A stretch of 64,000 nucleotides of DNA from Hirschia maritima DSM 19733 (GTDB lineage: Bacteria > Pseudomonadota > Alphaproteobacteria > Caulobacterales > Hyphomonadaceae). The translations under genes were made by a program, and so were the position numbers. The DNA lies in contig NZ_KB899548.1 in the NCBI RefSeq assembly GCF_000378345.1, positions 186,001 through 250,000 of the forward strand, read 5' to 3'. Numbering within the stretch: the first letter of the stretch is position 1; every line of letters starts with the position of its first letter. Below the pieces are notes generated by a model. That model did not search any database. It was not told the DNA's origin and worked only from the letters and a program-made list of their open reading frames with translations. Below are positions 28,206 to 38,400 of the stretch, piece by piece.

Positions 28206-28212
28206 GACGACA

Positions 28213-29559
28213 ATGCGTTACCTCCCACTTACGCCCGAAGACCGGGCGGAAATGTTGAAAACTATTGGCGCAAAAAGTGTTGATGATTTTTATGAAGATG
28301 TTCCCAAAGCGGCACGTTTGGATGGTGTTATAGAAGACCTTCCAATGCATCAGGGTGAGCTGGCTGTTGAGTGGCATATGGGAGCTTTGGCTGCCAAAAA
28401 CCGTACAGCGTCAGAGGGGCCATTCTTTGTGGGATGTGGCGCGTATAAACACCATGTGCCTGCGTCTGTAGATCACATCATTCAACGTTCAGAATTTCTG
28501 ACAACATATACACCATACCAGCCAGAAATTGCGCAAGGCACGTTGCAAACTGTGTTTGAATTCCAAACGCAAGTGGCAATGTTAACAGGGATGGAAGTCG
28601 CAAATGCTTCAATGTATGACGGCTCTACAGCTGCTTCTGAAGCTGCATTGATGGCTTGCCGTGCAACACGTCGTAAGAAGGTTGTTGTATCGGGTGGGAC
28701 GCATCCTCACTATGCTGAAACAATTCAAACCGCCTGTGAAACGCAAGGCATTGAGGTAATTGTATTACCTCCAGCTTTTGACGATGAAGCGGCGCTGATT
28801 GAATATGCTCAGGACGATACAGCTTGTCTAATAGCTCAGTCACCAAATGTGTTTGGCGCAGTTACAGACCTTACGCCGATTGCAGACGCTGCGCATGCAA
28901 AGAAGGCTCTTTTAGTATCTGTGTTCACTGAAGTTGTATCTTTGGGAGCGATCACGCCTCCGGGTGAGATGGGCGCTGATATTGTTGTGGGTGAAGGCCA
29001 ATCCATCGGAAATCCACTTGGCTTTGGTGGTCCATATGTTGGTCTACTGGCATGTCGTCAAAAGCTAGTGCGTCAAATGCCGGGGCGCGTCTGTGGTCAA
29101 ACCGTTGATGCGGAAGGAAAGCGGGGATTTGTGCTGACGCTATCTACGCGCGAGCAACATATTCGCCGCGATAAAGCGACCTCTAACATCTGTACGAATG
29201 CAGGATTGTGTTCTTTGGCATTCACAGCGCACATGACTCTGCTGGGCGACAAAGGGCTCAGTCAGCTAGCAACGCTAAACCATGAGGCAGCCTGTGACTT
29301 AGCTGATGCGCTTGAAGCAATAGACGGTGTGACATTGAAGACAGATCGTTTTTTCAATGAGTTTGCTTATGAAACGTCTATGGAAGCAACAGCATTGCTT
29401 GCTGCGCTAGATGAAAAAGGCGTTATCGGCGGTGTGCGGGCGTCTCGCTTGTTCAAAGGCGACGGCTTGGAAAATGTGGTGATAGTTGCGGCAACTGAGT
29501 GCAACACTGAGGCTGATATTGCAGCCTATGCCACAGCGCTGAAGGAGGTGTTGTCATGA
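28213..29559 (+). CDS. gcvPA: Glycine dehydrogenase (decarboxylating) subunit 1
   Basis: N-terminal half of the split P-protein (448 aa), which with GcvPB decarboxylates glycine. Conserved text includes [15 protein letters not shown] at the start, [14 protein letters not shown] and [18 protein letters not shown]. This half lacks the PLP lysine, as is normal. I chose the ATG at 28213 (MRYLPLT). An in-frame ATG at 28171 lies inside gcvH and is less likely. It is coupled to gcvPB by a 4-bp ATGA overlap. Confidence 0.95.
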   Translation: MRYLPLTPEDRAEMLKTIGAKSVDDFYEDVPKAARLDGVIEDLPMHQGELAVEWHMGALAAKNRTASEGPFFVGCGAYKHHVPASVDHIIQRSEFLTTYTPYQPEIAQGTLQTVFEFQTQVAMLTGMEVANASMYDGSTAASEAALMACRATRRKKVVVSGGTHPHYAETIQTACETQGIEVIVLPPAFDDEAALIEYAQDDTACLIAQSPNVFGAVTDLTPIADAAHAKKALLVSVFTEVVSLGAITPPGEMGADIVVGEGQSIGNPLGFGGPYVGLLACRQKLVRQMPGRVCGQTVDAEGKRGFVLTLSTREQHIRRDKATSNICTNAGLCSLAFTAHMTLLGDKGLSQLATLNHEAACDLADALEAIDGVTLKTDRFFNEFAYETSMEATALLAALDEKGVIGGVRASRLFKGDGLENVVIVAATECNTEADIAAYATALKEVLS

Positions 29560-31076
29560 ACATAGAAACAGTTTCCGGTTCAAAAGGCCTGCTTCAAAAA
29601 GAAGAACTGATTTTCGACATTGGAACGACTGAGACAACTGGTGTTGATTTGCCAAAACCTACGGGCCGCAAGGGTCGTTTGGGCAGATTGAAGCGCGAGA
29701 ATGGAACAGGGCTTCCGGGCTTGTCAGAGCCTGAGGCCGTTCGCCATTATGTACGTTTGTCTCAAAAGAACTACGCGATCGATTTGGGGCTATTCCCACT
29801 TGGATCATGTACGATGAAGCACAATCCGCGTTTGAATGAAAAAGTTGCGCGTATGCCGGGCTTTAGTGATATTCACCCAATGCAACCTCAGCACACTGTG
29901 CAGGGTGCATTGGAAGTGATTGATGAGCTTGCTGATTGGCTGAAGAAGCTCACAGGCATGCCGGCTGTTGCCATGAGCCCCAAGGCCGGCGCGCATGGAG
30001 AGTGGTGTGGAATGGCAGCTATTCGCGCTGCCTTGATCGATCGTGGTGAAGTGGAAACTCGTACGCGTGTTCTCGTGCCTGAATCTGCTCACGGTACGAA
30101 CCCCGCGACTGCTGTTCAATGTGGTTTCAAAGTTCAGGAAATTGCTGCTTCTGATGACGGACGCGTTGATCTTAATGATCTAAAGGCAAAGCTTGAAGGC
30201 GACACATCTGATGTGGCCGGCATCATGCTGACCAATCCAAACACATGTGGGTTGTTTGAACGTGACATTAAAGAGATAGCTGACCTCATCCATGAGGCAG
30301 GCGGTTATTTTTATTGTGATGGGGCTAACTTCAACGCGATTGTAGGACGTGTTCGTCCACGTGACCTTGGCGTAGATGCGATGCACATCAATTTGCACAA
30401 AACCTTCTCAACGCCGCATGGTGGTGGAGGACCTGGGGCAGGACCAACTGTGCTGTCTGACCGATTAGCCAAATATGCACCAACGCCAATTATGATGGTA
30501 GATAAGAGCGATGGTGAACGGAAACTTGTATTAGTTGATGATGAAGCTGAAATGGCTGGTACAGACCACAAACCACTTGGCCGTATGTGTGCTTTCCATG
30601 GCCAAATGGGAATGTTTACACGTGCACTGACTTATATGCTGTCACACGGTGCTGATGGCCTGAAGCAAGTAGCTGAAGATGCGGTGCTAAATGCCAATTA
30701 CATACAGTCGCGTTTAAGCAAGGTAATGTCGCCGGCTTTTGAAGGTTATTGCATGCACGAGGCATTGTTCTCTGACGAATTTTTGAAAGATACAGAGAAT
30801 GAAACGGTCGATATCGCCAAAGGTCTGATCGATGAGGGATATCACCCGATGACGGTGTATTTCCCATTGGTTGTGCATGGGGCAATGTTGATTGAGCCAA
30901 CTGAGACGGAAAGCAAAGCTGAGTTGGATCGTTTTTGTGAAGCGCTTGAAAGCGTAGCGAGCAAAGCACGGTCAGGTGATTCATCACTAAAACAAGCGCC
31001 GTATCATGCTCCTATGCGTCGTCTTGATGAAACGCAGGCTGCACGTAAGCCTGTTTTACGTTGGGTTGCTGAATAA
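29556..31076 (+). CDS. gcvPB: Glycine dehydrogenase (decarboxylating) subunit 2
   Basis: C-terminal, PLP-bearing half of P-protein (506 aa). The cofactor lysine is in [34 protein letters not shown], the AHGTNPATA loop and GNRNYHP-like region ([12 protein letters not shown]) are also conserved. The protein ends with VLRWVAE. It is last of the gcv operon and is followed by a strong terminator. The two-subunit P-protein is the arrangement also found in Thermus and some alphaproteobacteria. Confidence 0.96.
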   Translation: MNIETVSGSKGLLQKEELIFDIGTTETTGVDLPKPTGRKGRLGRLKRENGTGLPGLSEPEAVRHYVRLSQKNYAIDLGLFPLGSCTMKHNPRLNEKVARMPGFSDIHPMQPQHTVQGALEVIDELADWLKKLTGMPAVAMSPKAGAHGEWCGMAAIRAALIDRGEVETRTRVLVPESAHGTNPATAVQCGFKVQEIAASDDGRVDLNDLKAKLEGDTSDVAGIMLTNPNTCGLFERDIKEIADLIHEAGGYFYCDGANFNAIVGRVRPRDLGVDAMHINLHKTFSTPHGGGGPGAGPTVLSDRLAKYAPTPIMMVDKSDGERKLVLVDDEAEMAGTDHKPLGRMCAFHGQMGMFTRALTYMLSHGADGLKQVAEDAVLNANYIQSRLSKVMSPAFEGYCMHEALFSDEFLKDTENETVDIAKGLIDEGYHPMTVYFPLVVHGAMLIEPTETESKAELDRFCEALESVASKARSGDSSLKQAPYHAPMRRLDETQAARKPVLRWVAE

Positions 31077-31119
31077 ATCCAATCCCCGCGCGGAAAGTTA
31101 GCCTGACTTTTCGCAATTT

Positions 31120-31156
31120 AACCTGTCTTCGTTAGGCGCGAAGACAGGTTTTTTTT
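31120..31156 (+). terminator. Rho-independent terminator of the gcv operon
   Basis: A 12-bp perfect stem AACCTGTCTTCG / CGAAGACAGGTT with a 7-nt loop TTAGGCG runs into eight T (31149-31156). It lies 43 bp after the gcvPB stop. Confidence 0.93.
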
Positions 31157-31315
31157 GTTTATCTAAGTCTTCAAGATTAAGAGATTTTCACGCAAACGTT
31201 TGAAGATATGAGTGTAACGTTCTTGCTTAACCATAAAGATATCTTCTATGACGGAGGAACATAATTTGGGCACATCGGTTTGCTTGAATTGTGGAGTAGA
31301 GTAGCAAAGATAATA

Positions 31316-31693
31316 ATGTTGAATAAGACGACGCCAGATACTTCCTTTGAAACAAATAGTGACTCTTCCGACTCATTTCAAAGCCGCTCAGTTGCAGTTG
31401 CAAAGGGGAGTGCTATGGCGCTGTTTCGGCCAATATTGGCGATCTTAGGTGTCTTTTTCATTGTTATAGGCGTTCCGATAGCATTTTTGACACCCATACC
31501 GTTCGTACCAATCGGATTGCCTATCGTTATTCTAGGTGTGGTATTACTAGCTCGGAATTCATTGGTTGGCCGTCGTTGGATGAAGGCCACCATTGCGAAA
31601 CATCCAAGATTGAAAAAATTTGCACCTAACTGGCTCCTCAAACTAATATTGGGAGAACAAGAGGTTAAACCTGAGGACGAGACGCAATTATAA
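31316..31693 (+). CDS. Small hypothetical membrane protein with two helices
   Basis: 125 aa. It has a Ser/Thr/Asp-rich N-terminus, two closely spaced hydrophobic segments (about residues 38-80) separated by a Pro-rich turn TPIPFVPIG, then a basic cytoplasmic stretch (KATIAKHPRLKKFAPNW). The layout recalls PGPGW-type membrane proteins, but the signature is not exact, so no name is given. The ATG at 31316 has only a weak purine run (AAAG). It stands alone after the gcv terminator. Confidence 0.6.
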   Translation: MLNKTTPDTSFETNSDSSDSFQSRSVAVAKGSAMALFRPILAILGVFFIVIGVPIAFLTPIPFVPIGLPIVILGVVLLARNSLVGRRWMKATIAKHPRLKKFAPNWLLKLILGEQEVKPEDETQL

Positions 31694-31722
31694 TAGATAG
31701 GAGCTGCGTTGTTCCTAATTAA

Positions 31723-32493
31723 TTATTCGGTAGTTTCGTTGAAAAAAGAGTCCAGATATCTGATAGATTCTTCAAACCTTTCTGCTGAAGGCCAGTAGTG
31801 TTTCATACCTTTGTAATCGAGTAGCTTAATCCGCTCTATGCCCAGCTTTTTGTATTGTCGGTAGACTTGTCTCGTTTCTTTTCTATTGAAGTCTTTCGAG
31901 CCAGTTAGGAAAACAAATCGAACATCTTTTTGGGTTTGTTCATCTGGTTGGGTATGGTTTTCCCAAGGATTTACACCAATCATATATATGGCGCCTGTGA
32001 AAATGTTCTGAAAGTTATTCATGAAGACGCTAGATACGCGTCCTCCACCTGATACGCCAGCTAGGTAATGCCTGTCTGGGTTAAGCGTGTAACGCTGCTT
32101 AACATAGTTTAAGCTAGCTAAGGTTTCTACAATTCTCAATTTGACTATTTGATCGTTTCCAGATCCATCGATGCCTATCCAAATCAAATTGTGACGATTC
32201 AAACTCTCAATCCATTCCTCGCGAGGATGTCCTTTAGGAGCGGGAGAGATGTATACGATAACACCTGGAGGATGATCAGGATCGTAAGATTTCGGAACAT
32301 GCAGTCTAAAAGTAACGCCTTCTACGAATAGCTCTACAACTTCTTCGGATAGACCTTCTTGTCGTAGTTCAAAAATATCCAATTGATCTGAAAATGAGCC
32401 TAATCGTGGAGTGTTCTCAGGAGCTGAAGAATAAGCAGGGAAGATGCTTGAAAACAAAATCGATATGCAGACAATTGAAAGTTTTCGCCACAT
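31723..32493 (-). CDS. Secreted alpha/beta-hydrolase (esterase-like)
   Basis: 256 aa with an N-terminal signal peptide (residues 1-about 22, ending AYSSA). The mature part has the nucleophile elbow GVSGGGRVS (G-x-S-x-G). A candidate acid is in FLTGSKDFNRKET and a candidate histidine in KGMKHYWPSAERF, giving a plausible Ser-Asp-His triad. It resembles PHB-depolymerase or feruloyl-esterase-like hydrolases; the substrate is unknown. ATG at 32493 is preferred to a TTG at 32508 because it begins the signal peptide (MWRKLSIV). Confidence 0.75.
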   Translation of the reverse strand: MWRKLSIVCISILFSSIFPAYSSAPENTPRLGSFSDQLDIFELRQEGLSEEVVELFVEGVTFRLHVPKSYDPDHPPGVIVYISPAPKGHPREEWIESLNRHNLIWIGIDGSGNDQIVKLRIVETLASLNYVKQRYTLNPDRHYLAGVSGGGRVSSVFMNNFQNIFTGAIYMIGVNPWENHTQPDEQTQKDVRFVFLTGSKDFNRKETRQVYRQYKKLGIERIKLLDYKGMKHYWPSAERFEESIRYLDSFFNETTE

Positions 32494-32561
32494 TAAATTA
32501 CATCCCAAGCATAACCCTGTGTGTGCACAACAACATGCACTGTCAAAACTATGAGAATAAA

Positions 32562-32602
32562 CAACAAAAAATGCAATACAACGATGAAGCTGTATTGCAT
32601 TT
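32562..32602 (-). terminator. Rho-independent terminator of the atp F0 operon
   Basis: On the minus strand, AAATGCAATACA (32602-32591) pairs perfectly with TGTATTGCATTT (32580-32569) across a 10-nt loop. It runs into a T-rich stretch TTTTTTGTTG. It lies 42 bp beyond the atpF stop. Confidence 0.88.
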
Positions 32603-32644
32603 GAAACTTTGAATATTCTCCCAGGATTGCGAGAGAATTTATGT

Positions 32645-33205
32645 TTAGCTTAGCGCTTTTTTGATGTCTTCAATGCTGTTCTCAAAAAGAGATTTTTTCG
32701 CAGGACCTTTAGCGGTGCTCGTGCGAAGAATTTCAGCAGCCGCTGTAGAAGCCGCATCTGCAGCAGTATTGCGTACTGCTTGAGTTGCGTCAGCTTCAGC
32801 ACGAGAAATACGTTCTTCAGCAAGTTTTTCGCGGCGAGCCATGCGTTCTTTTAGCTCTGTTCGTGAAGTCTCTGCAAATGCCTTTGCTTCAACTTTGGCC
32901 GCTTCAATAATTGCTTTAGCGTCTTCTTCGGCTTGAGCTTGACTACGTTCTGCTTCAGCAAGCGCTGCTTGCGCCTTCTCACGAAGAATACGCGCATTGT
33001 CCAATTCATCTTGGATTTTCTGCGCGCGGTCATCTAGAGACTTAGCAATAGTGCCTGGAATTTTCTTCCAAACTAGAATTGCCAAGAAAGAGAATACAGC
33101 GATAGTTGCCCAGAAAGTAGGGTCTGCAAACAGGCTAGCTTTTTCGTAGTGAGAGTCAGCTACACCGACTTCTGAGTGTTGAGCGTCAGCTTTTGGGGCC
33201 GCCAT
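32645..33205 (-). CDS. atpF: ATP synthase F0 subunit b
   Basis: 186 aa peripheral-stalk subunit: one membrane helix (ATIAVFSFLAILVWKKIPG, about residues 32-50) and a long alanine/glutamate-rich coiled coil (about residues 55-165). The stalk holds F1 stationary against the rotor. It is last gene of the F0 operon, 2 bp after atpF'. Alphaproteobacteria carry two different b-type subunits like this pair. Confidence 0.93.
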   Translation of the reverse strand: MAAPKADAQHSEVGVADSHYEKASLFADPTFWATIAVFSFLAILVWKKIPGTIAKSLDDRAQKIQDELDNARILREKAQAALAEAERSQAQAEEDAKAIIEAAKVEAKAFAETSRTELKERMARREKLAEERISRAEADATQAVRNTAADAASTAAAEILRTSTAKGPAKKSLFENSIEDIKKALS

Positions 33206-33207
33206 GA

Positions 33208-33744
33208 TTAGTTTCCTTTCAACACACCAGAGACTGCTTTAGTAGCGTCGTCTGTTGAAACTTCTACACCAATAAGTTTGTTGACGATGGAGGCTGCAGT
33301 TGTTGATGCAACTTCCTCAACATTCTTCATGGCTGCTGTTTGAACGTCAGCGATACGGGCTGCGGCTTTTGTAAGACGTGCTTCTACATCAGCTTCAACT
33401 TTTGCTGTTTCTTCAGCAACTTCCGCTTCAATTTCTGCTTTTGCTTGAGCCGCTGTTGCGCGGGCCTTGGCACGAGCTTCTGCGAGTTCTTTTTCTAATG
33501 CGTCTTGGGCGGCACTCGCACGATCTGACATGCGTGATGCTTCTTCCAAGTCTTGTGTAATGCTGTCTGCACGGCGATCAATAGCTCCACCAATGCGCGG
33601 CAATATCATGCGCGACATAAATAGGTAAAGCGCGCCGAATGTTAGAGCGAGCCAAAAAATCTGTGATGGGTATGAGGCGTAGTCATTTAGCGGAGCAAAA
33701 ATGCTGCTTGCTGCTTCAGCGCCGTGTGCTGGCGTAGTCGCCAT
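33208..33744 (-). CDS. atpF': ATP synthase F0 subunit b'
   Basis: 178 aa second b-type subunit. An N-terminal extension with Pro/Ala is followed by a membrane helix (PSQIFWLALTFGALYLFMSRMILP, about 27-50; here the b' mark FWLALTF..LY) and the RIGGAIDRRADSI start of the coiled coil. It pairs with subunit b to form the heterodimeric stalk. It is separated from atpE by 104 bp holding a long hairpin. Confidence 0.93.
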   Translation of the reverse strand: MATTPAHGAEAASSIFAPLNDYASYPSQIFWLALTFGALYLFMSRMILPRIGGAIDRRADSITQDLEEASRMSDRASAAQDALEKELAEARAKARATAAQAKAEIEAEVAEETAKVEADVEARLTKAAARIADVQTAAMKNVEEVASTTAASIVNKLIGVEVSTDDATKAVSGVLKGN

Positions 33745-33780
33745 GGTTTAACCCCTGATATTTAGGTGTAGTCTTGAAAC

Positions 33781-33830
33781 CTAACGACGGAATTTGAACC
33801 AACTATGAAGGAGGTCAAATTCCGCGTTAG
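33781..33830 (-). promoter_or_regulatory. Intercistronic hairpin between atpE and atpF'
   Basis: CTAACG + GGAATTTGA (33781-33797) pairs with TCAAATTCC + CGTTAG (33815-33830): 15 base pairs with a small 2x1 internal loop and a 17-nt apical loop. No U-tract follows on the coding strand. It may stabilise the 3' end of processed atpE mRNA or attenuate downstream genes, consistent with the need for many c subunits per enzyme (inference). Confidence 0.6.
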
Positions 33831-33848
33831 TCGATATTTATTGCGCTA

Positions 33849-34073
33849 TTAAACAGCAAACAATAGTAGGATCGCGATCAAGAAACCGAAGATACCTAGG
33901 GCTTCTGTCACAGCGAAACCAAAGATCAAGTTACCGAACTGACCTTGAGCTGCAGATGGGTTGCGCATAGCTGCATCTAGGTAGCTTGAGAAGATGTTTC
34001 CCACACCTAGAGCTGCACCAAACATAGCAAAACAGGCTAGACCTGCGCCGACGTATTTTAGACCTTCTTCCAT
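33849..34073 (-). CDS. atpE: ATP synthase F0 subunit c
   Basis: 74 aa two-helix proteolipid that forms the rotor ring. The glycine-rich first helix (GAALGVGNIF), the polar loop AMRNPSAAQGQ and the second helix with the ion-binding carboxylate E57 in FAVTEALGIF are complete. The ATG at 34073 follows AGGAG; an in-frame upstream start would add 18 unrelated residues. Confidence 0.96.
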   Translation of the reverse strand: MEEGLKYVGAGLACFAMFGAALGVGNIFSSYLDAAMRNPSAAQGQFGNLIFGFAVTEALGIFGFLIAILLLFAV

Positions 34074-34155
34074 AATGGATCTCCTAAAAGTTTTCGCCCT
34101 AAAACCCCAAATGGGAGGGCAGGTCAACTAAAAATTCAAACAACAGCCCAGAACG

Positions 34156-34941
34156 TTAGTGTCCTGGGTGCAATGCGTCGTTTAGATAAACGCATGTAAG
34201 AATAGCGAATACATATGCCTGGAGGAACGCCACCAGGAATTCTAGAGCCACAACAGCAACTGTTCCTGCAAGAGCAACAGGGGCTAGGACAACAAGAGCA
34301 CCACCAGCTGCGAGAAGTGTCGCGACGAACCCGGCGAATACTTTCAACATGATGTGACCAGCTAGCATGTTGGCGAACAAACGCACTGACAATGAAAGTG
34401 GACGAGATGCAAATGAGATAATTTCGATTGGTGTCACTAGCAGGTAAAGGACCGGAGGAACACCAGAAGGAACGAAGACTTTGAAGAATTTAAAGCCGTT
34501 TTTCCAAATACCATAACCAATCACGACTGCCATAACGAGCAGCGCTAGCGCCATGTTTACAATGATGTGGGATGTAGTTGTGAACGCGTATGGGAACATA
34601 CCAATCATATTCGCGAAGAAAATGAATATGAAGAGAGAAAACACAAGAGGGAAGAACTTCATTCCATCTTCGCCCATCATATCGCGCACCATGCCGGCCA
34701 CGAAGCCATAAGCAATTTCTGCAACTGATTGACCACGTGATGGGATAATCGCGCCTTTAGATGAGGCAATTCCTAGAAGGATAATAGCAAGTACAACGCC
34801 AAACACCATGTAAGCGGCTGAGTTTGTGAATGACACATCATAGCCACCGATTTGGAAATCAGCGATTTTGGTCAATACAAACTGGTGAATCGGGTCGTTT
34901 GCGACTTGGTTGATCATAGAGTTGATCGATTCCAACATCAT
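34156..34941 (-). CDS. atpB: ATP synthase F0 subunit a
   Basis: 261 aa multi-span stator subunit containing the proton half-channels. The essential arginine is in [15 protein letters not shown], and the final helix [20 protein letters not shown] carries the conserved Gln. The start overlaps the atpI stop by 4 bp (ATGA). Confidence 0.96.
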   Translation of the reverse strand: MMLESINSMINQVANDPIHQFVLTKIADFQIGGYDVSFTNSAAYMVFGVVLAIILLGIASSKGAIIPSRGQSVAEIAYGFVAGMVRDMMGEDGMKFFPLVFSLFIFIFFANMIGMFPYAFTTTSHIIVNMALALLVMAVVIGYGIWKNGFKFFKVFVPSGVPPVLYLLVTPIEIISFASRPLSLSVRLFANMLAGHIMLKVFAGFVATLLAAGGALVVLAPVALAGTVAVVALEFLVAFLQAYVFAILTCVYLNDALHPGH

Positions 34942-35258
34942 TCTTCTTCAGCTCCCTCAACCGGACCATTCCCGGTAGAATCCTGCAAGCCCTTTACAGC
35001 GCGCAAGACATTTAAAACTCCCGCAGCAAAACCAAACATCAGCCAGATTATCATCATCCAGGGTTTCGTTTGAAACACCAGATCTAATCCCCAGCCAATG
35101 GCTGCACCAACGAGGGGGCCTACGACAAATTCTGTCGCCAATCGGAACCCCAGAGCCATGCCTTTAGCCTGACCTTCTTGCTTTAGCGGTCGCTCATACG
35201 TCTTTGTATAAGCAGCACGCGCTTCCTCGATCTGCTTTTTGAGATCGTCATTGCTCAT
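34938..35258 (-). CDS. atpI: ATP synthase protein I (AtpI)
   Basis: 106 aa. A charged N-terminus ([15 protein letters not shown]) is followed by two hydrophobic helices (about 30-85), with the GxxxGxxxG-like [16 protein letters not shown]. AtpI helps assemble the c-ring or supply Mg2+. It is the first gene of the five-gene F0 operon; F1 genes are not in the window, which is the usual alphaproteobacterial split. Confidence 0.92.
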   Translation of the reverse strand: MSNDDLKKQIEEARAAYTKTYERPLKQEGQAKGMALGFRLATEFVVGPLVGAAIGWGLDLVFQTKPWMMIIWLMFGFAAGVLNVLRAVKGLQDSTGNGPVEGAEEE

Positions 35259-35436
35259 GCTTTTCCGTCCACTAAATACCCTAAAAGGTAAGGAAAATAT
35301 TGCCCCGTTTTCATTGTTACAGCTCAGCCTGCCAAGCTTGGGCGGAAACTAGGGAACAAAATTGGGGAAGTCAAGATAAATTAAAAATAGCTACAGCGCT
35401 GTAATTGTTAAGTATTTACTGCGAACGCCACTAAAT

Positions 35437-38400
35437 TTATTGGGCTGCGACCAATTGTTCCGCCGACTGAAGGTCTACAGAGACGAGTCGGGACACTCCG
35501 CGCTCCTGCATTGTGACCCCATAAAGGCGATCCATACGCGACATTGTCACCGGATTATGGGTGATTACAACGAATCGCGTGTCTGTTTTGGACCGCATGG
35601 TATCGAGCATGCGGCAGAAGCGGTCGACATTGGCATCATCGAGCGGAGCATCGACTTCATCAAGCACACATAGGGGAGAAGGTTGAGATAAAAACACGGC
35701 AAATATCAATGCTGCTGCGGTGAGGGCTTGTTCTCCACCAGACATAAGAGAGAGGGCAGATAGTCGTTTGCCTGGAGGGCTGGCGTAGATTTCGAGACCT
35801 GCTTGAAGAGGATCATCTGATTCTGTCAGCTTGAGTTGCGCTTCTCCTCCCTCAAATAGGGCTTCGAATAACACACGGAAATGTTCTGCAACTTTTTCAA
35901 ATGCTTCTAGTAGTAATTCGCGACCTTGTGCATTGAGTGCGTGCACACCTTCTTGAAGTTTAGCGATTGCCTGATCTAAGTCATCGCGCTCACGCAACTG
36001 CGTTTCAAGCCGTTCGGCAGTTTCTTCTACTTGAAGATCGGCTTCCATGTTTACACCGCCAAGTGCTTCACGATCTCTAGTCAGCACAGCAAGTTGCGTT
36101 TCAGCTGTTGAGAGATCGAAACTAAATTCTTCGTCTTCCTCGGTGGATCGAAATTGCACTACGATGGCAGAGAGTTGTTCAAAATTTACATCATAACGAG
36201 CTGCAATATTTGCGCCGATATCTTCTTCTCGGCGTTGTGCTGCTTCTAGTCTTGTTTCCTCTCGTATGAGAGATTCCCTCAGCTTCGCGCAGGTGTCTCT
36301 CGAGGAGCGAGCTTCTGATTCAGCTTCCTTTAACTCTGTTTCATGCACTGATAAGGTGCCGCTTGCTTGATTTCTGTGTGACTGAGCTTCTTCAAGCCTT
36401 GTATTGAGGTTCATGAGTCTATTACTCAATGCGTCTGGCAGAGCTTTGGTGGTCTCTAATTGATGACGCACGCCGCTGCGCTGTGTGTGGAGTTCATCAA
36501 GACGTTTATCCGCGCGTTCAGAGCGAGTGAGCCAATCCTTTTGTTCTCTTTGAAGGGCGTTGCGGCGACCGCGTGTGCGTGAGTATTCATTTTCATGTTC
36601 TTTGAGTAAGTTATGATACTCGCGCTCTTGTTGTCGTAATTCGCGGATTTGGGTGCGTGTATTATCTAAAGCATCGTGTTCATCTTGGCTTGGTGCATTT
36701 TCAAGCGCAGATTGAGCTGTATCTAGTTCAGTAATTGCGAGTGCTAAAGAGCTTTCTATGTGTGCTAATTTTTCTTCAATGTTTGATGTACGCAAAACTA
36801 GGCGTTCTTTAGCTTGTTCGTTTTGCATTACACTTTCTTTGGCGCGAGCAACATCAAGAGCTAAATTTGGTAACGTCTTTTGGAGGGTTTTGTAGATATT
36901 TTGAGCGTCTAGCAAAGTTGATTCGGCATTTTCCTTTGCGAGCTTTAACTGCTCTTCCTGTTTGAGAGCTTTTGAAAGATCTCTTTCCAATAGTTTGATC
37001 TTTGCGCGTTGTTCGAGTTTTTCACTTGCCGAACTCGCTGCTTTCGCTGTTTTTACAAAGCCATCCCACCGCCATAAATCGCCAGCTTTCGAGACTAGAC
37101 ATTGGCCTTGATGCAATTCTTTTTGCAGTTTTTTTGCGTGCTCAACTTCGACAAGACCGCATTGTGACAAACGAGCTTCTAATGCCTTAGGTGCGTTTAC
37201 TAGCTTTGTTAGAGGAATGGTATTTGATGGGAGTGAAGATAGATGTTGGCCATGTGTATCAGACCAATATTGCGTATCTGATTTATTCGTAGATGCATTC
37301 AGATCGTCGCCAAGAGCTGCTGCAAGTGCTTTTTCCAATCCTGCCTCTGGATGGGTTTCGTCTAGTATAGGGCGTGATTGATTTTGCGTGGGTGTATCGC
37401 ATAAGCGCTTTAGTCCTGAAATTTCCGCTTCCAGAATACGAATAGCTTTTTCTATGTCGTTTAGAGGGGAGGTTGCTGCTTTTTCATTTTGAACAGCATT
37501 TTGAAGCTTCGTTTCCGCTTCAACACTTTCAATTTGGGCTTGGGACAAACGCTCTTCAGCAGTTTCCAAATTTTGTTTAAGAGTATTGTTTTCAGTATCT
37601 AGCGCCTTGGAGCTACCAATTTCAGAAAGTTGGTCCTGTGCTAATAGTTTTTCGCGTTCCAATCGTTCTTTGTTGGCTTGGGCTTTAGTCAAATTACTCT
37701 GCGCATTTTCAGCTTTTGCTTGGGCAGTTGCCAGTTGTTGAGATAGGGCGTCTGCATTTTTTTCGTGGTCAGCTAATTCTCGTTGAGCATTGAAGAGTTG
37801 TGCTTCGAGGCGTTGGTGTTTTTCTTCATACTCCGCTGAATTATCTTCTGGTAAATTATCCAGAGAGTTTTGAGCGTTTTCCGATGCAGCGATAGCTTCT
37901 TCTCGAAGTGCATGTTCGCGTGATTGGTCTTCGATAATGCGCTGCAAATCTTTTTCTAATCTGATGATGGCATCACTAGCAGCTTTGCGCTCTCCATCGA
38001 GTTTGGCGATTTCCAGTTTCAGGACGCCAAGTTGAGCAGATGCTTCAGATTCAGCATCACGTAATGAGGGGATTTTTTCACGCAGTTCAGTTTCTATCCT
38101 TACTGCTTGCGCTTCTGTCATCGCTGCCGATTGAGTATTCACTTTAAAAGTTTCAACGCTTGCAGTAGCGCTCGCGACTTCTTCTTTAGCCGCCTGCCAT
38201 TTGTAAAATGCTATTTGCGCCTCTAAAGCTTCGATCTGTTCTTGGAGCGCTCGGTATTTCTTTGCTCGGCCAGCTTGCCGCTTCAGGGAATTGAGCTGTT
38301 TATCTACTTCACCAATGATTTCATCTAACCGCGCTAGACTTTCGGATGCTCCGCGAAGTTTTAATTCTGCTTCGTGACGTCTCTGGTTTAAGCCAGCGAT

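Noticed and set aside
32615-32638. ATTCTC/GAGAAT hairpin just after atpF as the operon terminator
   Set aside because: No U-tract follows; the perfect 12-bp stem with T-run at 32562-32602 is the better terminator.
35392-35403. Palindrome TACAGCGCTGTA after smc as terminator
   Set aside because: As RNA it leaves only a four-base-pair stem with a tetraloop; the T-run after it is broken. Too weak to call.
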